From the NCBI GenBank assembly GCA_001970955.1, contig MPUH01000721.1, positions 1-38,309 of the forward strand: a stretch of 38,309 nucleotides of DNA. The letters are read 5' to 3'. The notes under the pieces are model-generated. The model worked only from the letters and a program-made list of their open reading frames with translations, was not told the origin of the DNA and did no database searches. The translations under genes and the position numbers were made by a program. Origin of the DNA: Stentor coeruleus (taxonomy: Eukaryota; Ciliophora; Heterotrichea; Heterotrichida; Stentoridae). This document shows positions 19,216 to 27,576 of the stretch, piece by piece (position 1 is the stretch's first letter; every line of letters starts with the position of its first letter).

Positions 19216-22200
19216 CTATCTTCTGATGATTTCTAATTCAGTGACCCTAGCTTCAGCTCTATTTAGCATATGTTTTGTTTGATTCAACTCATCAAGTAGT
19301 TTCATATAATTCATCTCAAGTTTAACACTTTCTGCTTTATAAATTTCTATTTGTTTATATAAATCTGATATCAACTGTTCAGAATTCGAGAATTTCAAAC
19401 TTTTTGTCCTTTCATCATCAAGTTCATATCTTTTAAAGCTATCTTTATTACCAAATGATCTTGTCTCCTGCTCTAAAAACTTTTGTTTCTCATAATCTAA
19501 TTGAGATTTTAAATTCCCAATCTCACTTTCTAAACTCCTACACCTAGATTCTAAATAAGATTTCTCATTTTCAATAGATACAATTTTTCTATGAAAATCA
19601 TCTCTGTTAATATCAAAATCCCTAGTAAGGCTTTTAGCTGAATGTATATCTTTTATAAGGTTTTCAGAAGTTTTTTCTGCATCAATTCTCTTGAATTCTG
19701 CAACTTCTTTAGCTCTGATAGCATTACGAATATCTTCTTCTAATTTTTTTATAGTCTTAACATATATATCTTCTTGTTTTTTTAAATTTTCTATAAGATT
19801 TTCTCCTGCTGTAGTCTTAGTTGTAAGTTTCTTTAGATCAAGATTGAGAAAATCATAAGCACGAAGAAGTTTATCATATTCTTCAGATATTATTCTTAGC
19901 TTTTGTGATAATTCATCTTTATCCTTAAAAGTGTTAGCTGAAATTTCAATTTCATTTCTAAGCTCTTTTCCTATTTCATCAACTTTTATAGCAAAATTAT
20001 CTTTTTCATAATTAAGAGCTTTTTGCTTTTCTTCTAAAGCTTTTATTTTGTTTTCATTATAAGATAGATCTTTTGTCATATCTTGGATTTGGTTCTGAAG
20101 TTTTAAACATGATTTTTTACTGTCTTCTAATTGAAGATTAAGAGATAGATTGATTTCAGTCACCCTTGCTTTTTCTATTTCACTATCTCTCCAGGATCTT
20201 TTATAATTTTCTTCACTTTCTTGGGAGGATTTGTTTTTTGATTTAAGATCATCATTTTCTCCAGTAATTCTTTTAATCTGAGATTTTAATAATGAAATTT
20301 CATCAAGTCTTCGAGAATTTTCGTATTGAAGGTTGTCGATTTCTTTAAGATTTCTTTCTCTTTCGATAAGCCCATCATTACAGTTTCTTTCACTTATTTG
20401 AAGCTGTTTTTTTATTTGCGTTACTTCATCGCGGAAACGTTTGAGGTTGGAATCTTTGTCGATTTCTGAAGCTTGGAAATTTTCAAGTTTTTTTATAAGT
20501 TCTGAACGTATGATTTCTAAAGATGAGACATAGTCTTTTAATTGGACGAATTGCTCATTTTGTCTTGATGAATGATTTTGTTCAGCGATATACACTTTGT
20601 GCCGTTCTCTAATTTCATCATTCAAAGCTCTGTTAACTTTATCTAATTCTATAATTTTCCTCTTCAAATCTTCAATTTCACAATAATTTTCTCTGATTCT
20701 ATTTTCATATCTTCCAAACTCTACAGTTTTAGCATTATCCTTCGCTAACAAATCTGATAAATTTTTTTGCATTTTTGCATTTTCCTGTTCGTAAAGCATC
20801 ACTTGGCTCTGAAGTGATTCTTGTTGTTTTTGAGCAGTTTTAAATTTTTCTTCACTTTTCTGGACGATCATCTGAAACTGTTCCAGTTCTTTTCTCAGCT
20901 GTTTTTCTCTCAACACCGAGTCCTCATATTGATTTTTACTAAATTTCAACTGTTCTTCAGTGTGTGTATATGATCTAATCATAACATTTAAATTTTCAAC
21001 TTTCATACTTTCTTCTTCTAATTTCCTTTTCAGCATATCACAATCTTTATTCACTTGATCCAAATAACCCTTATACTGTTTTACATCATCTTCTTTATAT
21101 TTAACACTACTTTTCAAATCCCTTGTCTCATCTCTAAACTGTCTTATTTCATTATTTAAATCATCAACTACAATTCTAAGCCTTGAAATTTCTTCTTGTG
21201 ACTCATTGTATTTTATTATAAAAGCCTTAGCATCTTTTAACTCTTTTTCAAGACCTTTTCTAGATTGATCTTTTATCTTAATTTCTTCACTTTTTTCTCT
21301 TATTGTATCACAAAAATTCTGACTTTCACGTTGAATGACTCGTATTTTATCTTGAGATGCTTTATAGACTTCTTCAAATTCTTTGCATTTATTTTCAAGT
21401 TCAGTTATTAATTTCCTATCATCATCACGAAAACTTGCATATTTTGTGTTTTCATTTTGAAGTATATCAATTTGCCGCTGTAAAGACTCAATTTGAGAAG
21501 AAAGTCGTATTTTTGTTGATGAGTTCATTTCAAGTTCATTACGATTTTTACTTAAGTCTTTGTTTAATACTGAAAGCTGTTGTTCAAGACTTCTTCCATA
21601 CATTTGGATTTTCTGTAAATCGTTTCTTAAAGAATTATTTTCTTCTTCATATGCTGAGCATTTTGATTCATATCCAGTTATAACTTTTTTTAACGAATAA
21701 TATTCTTCTGTAGCTGATTTTCTTTCGCTAGTTATGTCTTTTATTGTAAATATCGATATTTCAAGTTCTTTTTTTAATGATCCTATTTGCCCTTCAAGTA
21801 TTCGTATTTTATCTTGTAAGCTTCTGTTTTCATAAGCATATTTTTGTGAGCTTTCTTCAGTTTCATCAAGTTGTTGTTTTAAAAAATTAAAATCAGCAAA
21901 GAGTTTGTTGATGTTTTCATTGTTTTTTCCATCAAATGTATCTCTTTTTGTGCTTTGCATACTAAGAAGTTTTTGACTTAAGACTTTGTTTTCTCTTTTT
22001 AGATCTGTAATGTTTTTATTAAGACTTTCTAGATCTTCAAAAGGATTAGTATGAATACTTCCTCTTTGAAGTTCTTGTTCAAGTCTGAGTTTTTCTCTGT
22101 TTAAATATTCAACTCTTTCTGATAATTCATGAATACCTTCAGGGTCTGATTTTTGCAAACGTAAACGTGAAAGACTTGAATTAAGACTTGTGATGTCGTT

Positions 22201-22305
22201 TAAGAGAGCTTCGATTAGAGGTATAGAGTCTATTGAGAAAGTTTGTTTGTAATTTAAGGCTTCGAGTTTGTTTTTCAAAATTTTGAATTTCCGTTGTTCT
22301 TCCAT
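19216..22305 (-). CDS. CEP135/Bld10-like basal-body coiled-coil protein
   Basis: 1029 residues, almost entirely coiled coil from about residue 35 to the end, without introns. The N-terminal box FKILKNKLEALNYKQTFSID plus SIPLIEALLNDI matches the conserved start of CEP135/Bld10p (animal pattern LRKRLDQLGYRQ...ETLPLVERLLADL). Length is close to animal CEP135, at about 1140. In that family the protein links the cartwheel spokes to the triplet microtubules and is needed to build centrioles and basal bodies, which fits a ciliate with very many cilia. The other possibility is a TSGA10-like paralogue, which shares the N-terminal box. The rest of the coiled coil has no informative motif. The ATG at 22305 directly precedes the box, which supports this start. 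Confidence 0.7.
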   Translation of the reverse strand: MEEQRKFKILKNKLEALNYKQTFSIDSIPLIEALLNDITSLNSSLSRLRLQKSDPEGIHELSERVEYLNREKLRLEQELQRGSIHTNPFEDLESLNKNITDLKRENKVLSQKLLSMQSTKRDTFDGKNNENINKLFADFNFLKQQLDETEESSQKYAYENRSLQDKIRILEGQIGSLKKELEISIFTIKDITSERKSATEEYYSLKKVITGYESKCSAYEEENNSLRNDLQKIQMYGRSLEQQLSVLNKDLSKNRNELEMNSSTKIRLSSQIESLQRQIDILQNENTKYASFRDDDRKLITELENKCKEFEEVYKASQDKIRVIQRESQNFCDTIREKSEEIKIKDQSRKGLEKELKDAKAFIIKYNESQEEISRLRIVVDDLNNEIRQFRDETRDLKSSVKYKEDDVKQYKGYLDQVNKDCDMLKRKLEEESMKVENLNVMIRSYTHTEEQLKFSKNQYEDSVLREKQLRKELEQFQMIVQKSEEKFKTAQKQQESLQSQVMLYEQENAKMQKNLSDLLAKDNAKTVEFGRYENRIRENYCEIEDLKRKIIELDKVNRALNDEIRERHKVYIAEQNHSSRQNEQFVQLKDYVSSLEIIRSELIKKLENFQASEIDKDSNLKRFRDEVTQIKKQLQISERNCNDGLIERERNLKEIDNLQYENSRRLDEISLLKSQIKRITGENDDLKSKNKSSQESEENYKRSWRDSEIEKARVTEINLSLNLQLEDSKKSCLKLQNQIQDMTKDLSYNENKIKALEEKQKALNYEKDNFAIKVDEIGKELRNEIEISANTFKDKDELSQKLRIISEEYDKLLRAYDFLNLDLKKLTTKTTAGENLIENLKKQEDIYVKTIKKLEEDIRNAIRAKEVAEFKRIDAEKTSENLIKDIHSAKSLTRDFDINRDDFHRKIVSIENEKSYLESRCRSLESEIGNLKSQLDYEKQKFLEQETRSFGNKDSFKRYELDDERTKSLKFSNSEQLISDLYKQIEIYKAESVKLEMNYMKLLDELNQTKHMLNRAEARVTELEIIRR

Positions 22306-22786
22306 GAATTTTTTTTTTTCAACTGTAAAATTCGATTTAAGTAAAAAAAAACTGGGTAATGGGTTTAGTTTTTTTATGAGGATTTTTGATGAATAAGGAT
22401 AAGAAGATATGGTTAAAATATTGGTATGATAAATTTTTAAGGTATAGTGTATATAGGCTAGATTATAAGTAGAAGGATGTTAGGAGTTATTATAAAAATA
22501 ATTCTATTGCATAATGCAAATTTTACTAGGATATTTTAATATTAAAATCAAAATAATCTACTATAAAATACTTAGAAGATAAGGTTATAGCAAATTAATG
22601 ATATGCTTTCTTATAACAATTAATAAAATATATTTTCACTAATACATTCGAACCAAACATTTTTTAATATAAATATAAGTAGGTCTTCCTCGCAAGTAAA
22701 AATTTCTCAGTAGTTTCCATATTTAAAAATACGTCTTTTATTAAATCTTCTATAAAAATCCAAATAATGTAAGTCTATAATCTAAA
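22306..22786. other. Intergenic, 481 bases, nothing recognised
   Basis: Between the start of the CEP135-like gene and the stop of the next minus-strand gene. AT-rich, G-over-C on the plus strand close to 22306-22480, with no gene, RNA or repeat. Confidence 0.5.
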
Positions 22787-23563
22787 CTATATTTTTATCG
22801 TTTTCTCTTCTTCTATTTTAATAGGATGTATAGCTGATTCCAAATCTGCCATAGTCTCATCATTAACTTCTAAATCTATTCCATCTAATTCTCCAATTGC
22901 TGCAATTGAAGGAAGTTTGTTGCAAAGTTCAAAGTTTCCTTCAGGTTTATCTATTTCAAGTGTCTTAAAAATTTCATCTTGCAAGTAAAATTTCAATACC
23001 ATCCACTTATCATAGCATACTAATGTATGTATTGTCATTTGGCAGCATTTAAAACCAAACTTTTTCTTAAGTTCTTCAGGATTAAAATCAGAAAATATAA
23101 GTTCGATAAATATAAAAAAAGACTCTTTAACAGCTTGAGTAGAAAAATATTCTCTGCAAAAAGTGTTATTAAAGCTACTTTCTGTATCTTTTCCCTTTTT
23201 TTGATTAGGTCTTTTGGATTTTCCATCTGTTAAAGGTCCTGCATCTGTTTTTGATACTAAGTCTAGCTGCTGTATGTTATCAGCGTATTGATCTTGAAAT
23301 AATCGATAGTAATAAAGTTGATTTTTATCTTTATTGTTGAACTTTGCAATACCTTTTACAGGGAGTTTGCTATCAATAATGCTTCTTATCAACTTTTTGT
23401 GTCCTCTAATTACTTTGCACCTTACGTATTCTTTTTTTGGGTGTGATTCGGATTCTTTTAAAGATTTAAACTTTTTCATGACTATTGTTTCCGGCTTTCT
23501 TTTTCGAATATCGTCTTTAAATATATATAGTCGTTTGTCAAGACTTTTGTACTGCCTAATCAT
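22787..23563 (-). CDS. Unknown protein, 258 residues
   Basis: No family recognised. The N-terminal 75 residues are Lys/Arg-rich and look nucleic-acid or protein binding (YVRCKVIRGHKKLIRSII). A low-complexity basic linker sits at about 110-128 (DGKSKRPNQKKGKD). The C-terminal half is more folded in character, with FFIFIELIFSDFNPEELKKK, several Cys (FGFKCCQ) and a WMVLKFYLQDEIF helix, and it ends in an acidic then basic tail. No signal peptide or membrane helix. The ATG at 23563 lies inside the first copy of an assembly duplication that surrounds the N at 23619, so its 5' flank in the real genome differs from that shown. Confidence 0.65.
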   Translation of the reverse strand: MIRQYKSLDKRLYIFKDDIRKRKPETIVMKKFKSLKESESHPKKEYVRCKVIRGHKKLIRSIIDSKLPVKGIAKFNNKDKNQLYYYRLFQDQYADNIQQLDLVSKTDAGPLTDGKSKRPNQKKGKDTESSFNNTFCREYFSTQAVKESFFIFIELIFSDFNPEELKKKFGFKCCQMTIHTLVCYDKWMVLKFYLQDEIFKTLEIDKPEGNFELCNKLPSIAAIGELDGIDLEVNDETMADLESAIHPIKIEEEKTIKI

Positions 23564-23701
23564 ATTTATTATATAATAAAATCAATTTGGATAACATGCA
23601 AATTAGTAAAGACAAACTNATATATAGTCGTTTGTCAAGACTTTTGTACTGCCTAATCATATTTATTATATAATAAAATCAATTTGGATAACATGCAAAT
23701 T
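23523..23701. repeat. 82-bp direct duplication around an N (assembly join)
   Basis: 23523-23604 and 23620-23701 are identical, separated by 14 bases and an N at 23619. The first copy includes the 5' end of the gene at 22787-23563. This fits a scaffold join in which overlapping contig ends were both kept. Confidence 0.9.
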
Positions 23702-23843
23702 TCTCATCCGATTAACTATTTTAATTTAAAGGTAACGAAATCATGGTTAAAGGATATTATGACTCAACATTTAGTGTAAAACTATAGAGTGGTTCTTATT
23801 AAACATTAAAAATGCAATCGTCTCAGCTTATAATTTGCAAAAT

Positions 23844-24293
23844 ATGCAAAGAAAATCATCTGTTTCACACAAGGTTCTTCCCATAACAATTAAGCACAAA
23901 AAACCAGAGGTACCAACAATCAAATTCCTACCAAAACTTCGAAACATAGTTAAGGTTTTACCAGACCTAGCGGATTCAACAACTTCAAATTCTAAATCCG
24001 CAAGCTTTATTTTGCCATCAAAGAGTTCAAAAAAAACAATTTCTGTTATTATGCGTTCAAAAGACCAGTTTACAGATATAAATGATTTTTTATGCTATGA
24101 AGAGTACAAAAAAGCAGAAATAAAACGTTCAAGAAAAATTTTAGAATCTAAAAACCCATATTGGTTTATTGATTCATTCAAAGAATTTGATTTAAGTCGT
24201 AGTCTTAGACCTCAAATACAAAACGGGCCTGAAGTTTTTAATGCAAATTTAAATCAGAGCCTTAAAAATTGGAACACTGTAATATCTAATTAG
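23844..24293 (+). CDS. Small basic protein of unknown function
   Basis: About 149 residues from the ATG at 23844; an open frame extends a few codons upstream only through a non-ATG codon. An unrelated-frame ATG at 23812 ends quickly. The sequence is Lys/Ser-rich and mostly disordered, with a central helical patch (DINDFLCYEEYKKAEIKRSR) and NPYWFIDSFKEFDLSR towards the end. I recognise no domain. It diverges from the gene at 22787-23563, and the shared promoter region is affected by the assembly duplication, so the real spacing is about 97 bases shorter. Confidence 0.55.
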   Translation: MQRKSSVSHKVLPITIKHKKPEVPTIKFLPKLRNIVKVLPDLADSTTSNSKSASFILPSKSSKKTISVIMRSKDQFTDINDFLCYEEYKKAEIKRSRKILESKNPYWFIDSFKEFDLSRSLRPQIQNGPEVFNANLNQSLKNWNTVISN

Positions 24294-24710
24294 CAAATGC
24301 ATGCAAAGACCTTACCGAAGATAAAAAATTGATAATAAAATAAATCTTCTTATATATAATATTTTTTTATCAAACTTTTCAAAAGAACTTTTTAAGCAAA
24401 TCTAAAAAATCAGGAATGCATGATGAGAATAATAGATAAAATATTGAAGGTAAACTTTAAAGAAATATAAGGAGTTTATAAATTATTTATAATTCACCAA
24501 TGAGCAGTTTCCCAGACATCTAGAAAATCAAATAAAGCCTTGAAATACTTCATATCAATAAATTAAATATTTTTTATTTCACTTTACTTTATATTCCCCA
24601 TACAGTTTTTATCAACTTTTCAGTATAACTAATTATTTGTTTTATTCAATACTCCAACTTATAAAAACTAAATATTTCATAATCAAAATCCCATATTTAG
24701 TTTCTAAAAT
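24294..24710. other. Intergenic, 417 bases, nothing recognised
   Basis: AT-rich. Immediately before the kinase start the plus strand is C-over-G (about 24540-24690), as at other 5' ends here. No RNA gene or repeat. Confidence 0.5.
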
Positions 24711-26495
24711 ATGGGAATTAGTTCATCATGCCAAGAAGAGTGGTGTGTTAAACCTGCAGTAATGGTATGTGAATGTGAAGAAAAGGCTTACTGTTCAGCC
24801 TGCTTTTTAAAGCATATGGGTAAAGATACCAAACATAAAGCTTATTCAGTTAAAAGCGCTTTGCCAACTTTAATATATACTCGCATTAAATATCTTCGCT
24901 CAGACAACACCACAGAAGTTTTTGAAGGGACATACAAATCATCAGAAGTAATAATAAAAATCCAATACTTTACAACAAAAGCTGACCTTAATCGTAAGCA
25001 AGAAGAAGCAGCTCTTCAACGTAGCACAAGACATCCTAACATCTGTAAATGTCTTACTTCTTTTATAGATGAAACACATATAGAAGGTTACAAATTTGTT
25101 ATGATAATGGAAAGAGCTCTAAAAGATATTGACGACGAAATAACATTACGTTCTTCATCTCAACAACATTGGTCTGAAGATGAACTTTATTCATTTCTCT
25201 CATCATTAGTAGAAGCTCTTGCTTTTATGCAAGAAAACAATATGGCTCATCGTGATATAAAACCAGCAAATATATTGATTTTCCCAAACAATATAGTAAA
25301 ATTAGCTGATTTTGGACTAAGTATCCAAGAACAAGATGTAATGAATAAAGTCAGTTTAGGTGTTGTTGGGACAGTTATGTATTTAAGTCCTATATTATTA
25401 AAAGCTTATGATGATATACAGAAAGGAAAAAATAATTCAGGAAAAGTTGTTCATAATCCTTACAAATCTGATGTTTTTTCATTAGGGCTGACCTTTTTAT
25501 ATATGGCTAGTTTAACTCCACCTTATGGTCTTAATTATAATATTGAAGGAACAACATATTTACATCATAAAATACAGAGGATTATACATACTTTGCCTTA
25601 TACAGAAAATCTGAAACTTGCATTATCAGTTATGTTAGAAGTTGAAGAAGATGGAAGAGTAGATTTTATTGAATTGCTAAAACTAGTTAAAAAACCTTCA
25701 GAAAGTATTGTTGCAAGTTTTGCTGTTTCTGAAATACCTGTAATAGAAGAGCCATTAGAAACCCCAAGAACAGCAATAACAATCAAAGATATCATGAATG
25801 ACCCATTACTTCCTATTCCAATAAAATCAGCAATCTCAAACGTAGAATGTTCAAAAAGTTTAATCCTTTCTCACTCAGTCCTTATATCTGAAGCTGAATA
25901 TCTAAAATTTGCAATCGACGAAACAAATCTAACTTTACTTGACTTATCAGAATGCGCATTAGGCTATAAAGGTTTATCAATAATCTTTGAAGCAGATCTT
26001 TCTCATGTTGTTAATCTAAGTTTAGGAAGTAATAAACTAGGTCGAAGAGGTGCGAGAATATTAAAACATAACCTTTGTAATTTCCCTGAATTGAAAATTC
26101 TTAGGATTTGGAATAATCAATTTGGAGATAAAGGAATAAAATATATATTTCAAAGCATTAGTGGGCAAATTGAAGAACTTTTTTTAGCTGAAAATGGGAT
26201 AACAGATGATGGGGCTTTAATTATTTCTAGAAGTATGCCGCCTATGTTAAAAATATTATCACTTTGTGATAATTTAATTGGGGATAAAGGGGCTAGGGCT
26301 ATTGCTGTGGCGTTAAGTAAACATGAAAATATCAATAGTTTGTATTTGGATAATAATAAGATACAAGCTATTGGGATGAAATATTTGATATCTTATTTGC
26401 CAGGCACTATGAAGTCGTTGAGGATTTCGGGAAATGATATATCAAAAGAAATATTAAATAGTGATATTGAGGTGAAATATAAAATTTTTGTTTGA
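24711..26495 (+). CDS. B-box zinc finger / protein kinase / leucine-rich repeat protein
   Basis: 594 residues in three modules. Residues 7-42 are a B-box-like zinc finger: C7, C12, C20, C22, C28, C31, H35, H42. Residues about 57-330 are a Ser/Thr-type kinase: ATP lysine K83 in VIIKIQYF, catalytic HRDIKPAN at 180-187, DFG at 200-202, and an activation-segment end GTVMYLSPIL. The glycine-rich loop is degenerate (YLRSDNTTEVFEGTY) and the usual Glu after Ser-Pro is Ile, but the Lys/Asp/Asp set is kept, so activity is plausible. Residues about 405-585 are ribonuclease-inhibitor type LRRs of about 28 residues (LSLGSNKLGRRGARIL, LFLAENGITDDGALII, LSLCDNLIGDKGARAI). The stop is TGA. A role as a signalling kinase with a ligand-binding LRR is inference. 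Confidence 0.85.
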   Translation: MGISSSCQEEWCVKPAVMVCECEEKAYCSACFLKHMGKDTKHKAYSVKSALPTLIYTRIKYLRSDNTTEVFEGTYKSSEVIIKIQYFTTKADLNRKQEEAALQRSTRHPNICKCLTSFIDETHIEGYKFVMIMERALKDIDDEITLRSSSQQHWSEDELYSFLSSLVEALAFMQENNMAHRDIKPANILIFPNNIVKLADFGLSIQEQDVMNKVSLGVVGTVMYLSPILLKAYDDIQKGKNNSGKVVHNPYKSDVFSLGLTFLYMASLTPPYGLNYNIEGTTYLHHKIQRIIHTLPYTENLKLALSVMLEVEEDGRVDFIELLKLVKKPSESIVASFAVSEIPVIEEPLETPRTAITIKDIMNDPLLPIPIKSAISNVECSKSLILSHSVLISEAEYLKFAIDETNLTLLDLSECALGYKGLSIIFEADLSHVVNLSLGSNKLGRRGARILKHNLCNFPELKILRIWNNQFGDKGIKYIFQSISGQIEELFLAENGITDDGALIISRSMPPMLKILSLCDNLIGDKGARAIAVALSKHENINSLYLDNNKIQAIGMKYLISYLPGTMKSLRISGNDISKEILNSDIEVKYKIFV

Positions 26496-26837
26496 ATTAG
26501 AGTTTTTGTAGAGATTTTGTTAAGATTTTATTAGGGTTTTGAGTTGTAGTGATTAGGTTGTGTGAGGTGTTTAAGTATGGAATAGTTTTTTAGTTTAGCT
26601 ATTAGATTTTTTGGGCTTTTTTTAAGGCTTTTTTAGTATTATTTGTTTACTAACTTTTATACATATCATCTATTAAAATCATCATAAACTCTCACAAGCA
26701 AAAAAATGCTCCAATAATCAATATAACATTCAATATTGCATCACAAGCATTTTACACCAAATTCAATACCTAAATTTTTGAATCATTTTTATTGTTATTA
26801 ATTATATTTATCTAAAATATTATTTAGGATAACACTA
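26496..26837. other. Convergent intergenic region with a sharp skew flip
   Basis: 342 bases between the stops of the kinase gene (plus) and the eIF4E-like gene (minus). The plus strand is G/T-rich to about 26640 and then abruptly C/A-rich, so each gene has a G-rich sense-strand 3' end. No gene or RNA recognised. Confidence 0.5.
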
Positions 26838-27428
26838 CTAGGTTCTTTTATGACTGCTAACACTAAGTATATTTTGAGGGACACCAAACAAATGAGCAAA
26901 TGCGATTTTTATTTCATTAGCTTTTCCTGATGTATCCTGATGCATATCAAGTTTAAGCCATAATTCAAACTTATAATTCTGTTTCTTATCAACAACTCTG
27001 CATCCAACTATTTCTTCACTATGCGGCATGTTTTCTCCAATCACAGAAAGGACTAGGCTTTCCCACATTTCTTTGAGTCTATAAAAATCACTTGTGGATT
27101 TACGAATATAAATATCACAACCTTTTTCGTTTATATCATCTTCCCAAGCTGGTTTTATTCCATTTTCAAATACTCCTATAGCTTCAATTGATTGATTAAT
27201 ACCTTCTACTATTACTTTTTCTTTAGTTTCAGGGTTTTCAAATAGATTCATCGGATCTGCATGAGGGAAGTAGTTCCAGTGTTGCCAAAATGTGAAGATT
27301 GTATTGAACTCACCGATTTCTTGCATGTTTTGTGTAAACTTTGAAGAAGATTCTTTGTTTTGGCTCCACATTTCCCATATTTTCCATGTTCGGGCTAAAG
27401 GATATTTCTTACTCTCATCTTCTTCCAT
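26838..27428 (-). CDS. eIF4E-family cap-binding protein, non-canonical
   Basis: 196 residues, normal length for eIF4E. The cap-binding fold is visible: YPLARTWKIWEMW at 9-21, FNTIFTFWQHWNYFPHADP at 41-59, IKPAWEDDINEKGCDIYI from 91, then FYRLKEMWESLVLSVIGE and a YKFELWLK strand. By alignment with human eIF4E, Trp43, Trp46, Trp73 and the cap-stacking Trp102/Glu103 are present (W15, W18, W48, W95/E96). The other cap-stacking residue, Trp56, is Phe31. Keeping Trp43 while replacing Trp56 resembles class III members. It may be a general initiation factor of this lineage or a specialised cap binder. The start at 27428 lies inside the first copy of a duplication around the N at 27500. Confidence 0.85.
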   Translation of the reverse strand: MEEDESKKYPLARTWKIWEMWSQNKESSSKFTQNMQEIGEFNTIFTFWQHWNYFPHADPMNLFENPETKEKVIVEGINQSIEAIGVFENGIKPAWEDDINEKGCDIYIRKSTSDFYRLKEMWESLVLSVIGENMPHSEEIVGCRVVDKKQNYKFELWLKLDMHQDTSGKANEIKIAFAHLFGVPQNILSVSSHKRT

Positions 27429-27576
27429 ATTTTGTTATCAAATTCAAGCATACTCTTATCATATTTGATATAGTAAAAATATGTTATTTAGATTATTAGN
27501 TCTTACTCTCATCTTCTTCCATATTTTGTTATCAAATTCAAGCATACTCTTATCATATTTGATATAGTAAAAATAT
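27407..27576. repeat. 76-bp direct duplication around an N (assembly join)
   Basis: 27407-27482 and 27501-27576 are identical; 17 bases and an N at 27500 lie between them. The first copy contains the eIF4E start codon, and the second ends at the stop codon of the next gene. The true gap between the two genes is likely about 54 bases rather than about 147. Confidence 0.9.

Noticed and set aside
23523..23701. Duplications as target-site duplications or terminal repeats of mobile elements
   Set aside because: All four sets sit directly around an N, nothing element-like lies between copies, and the sequences are unrelated to each other.
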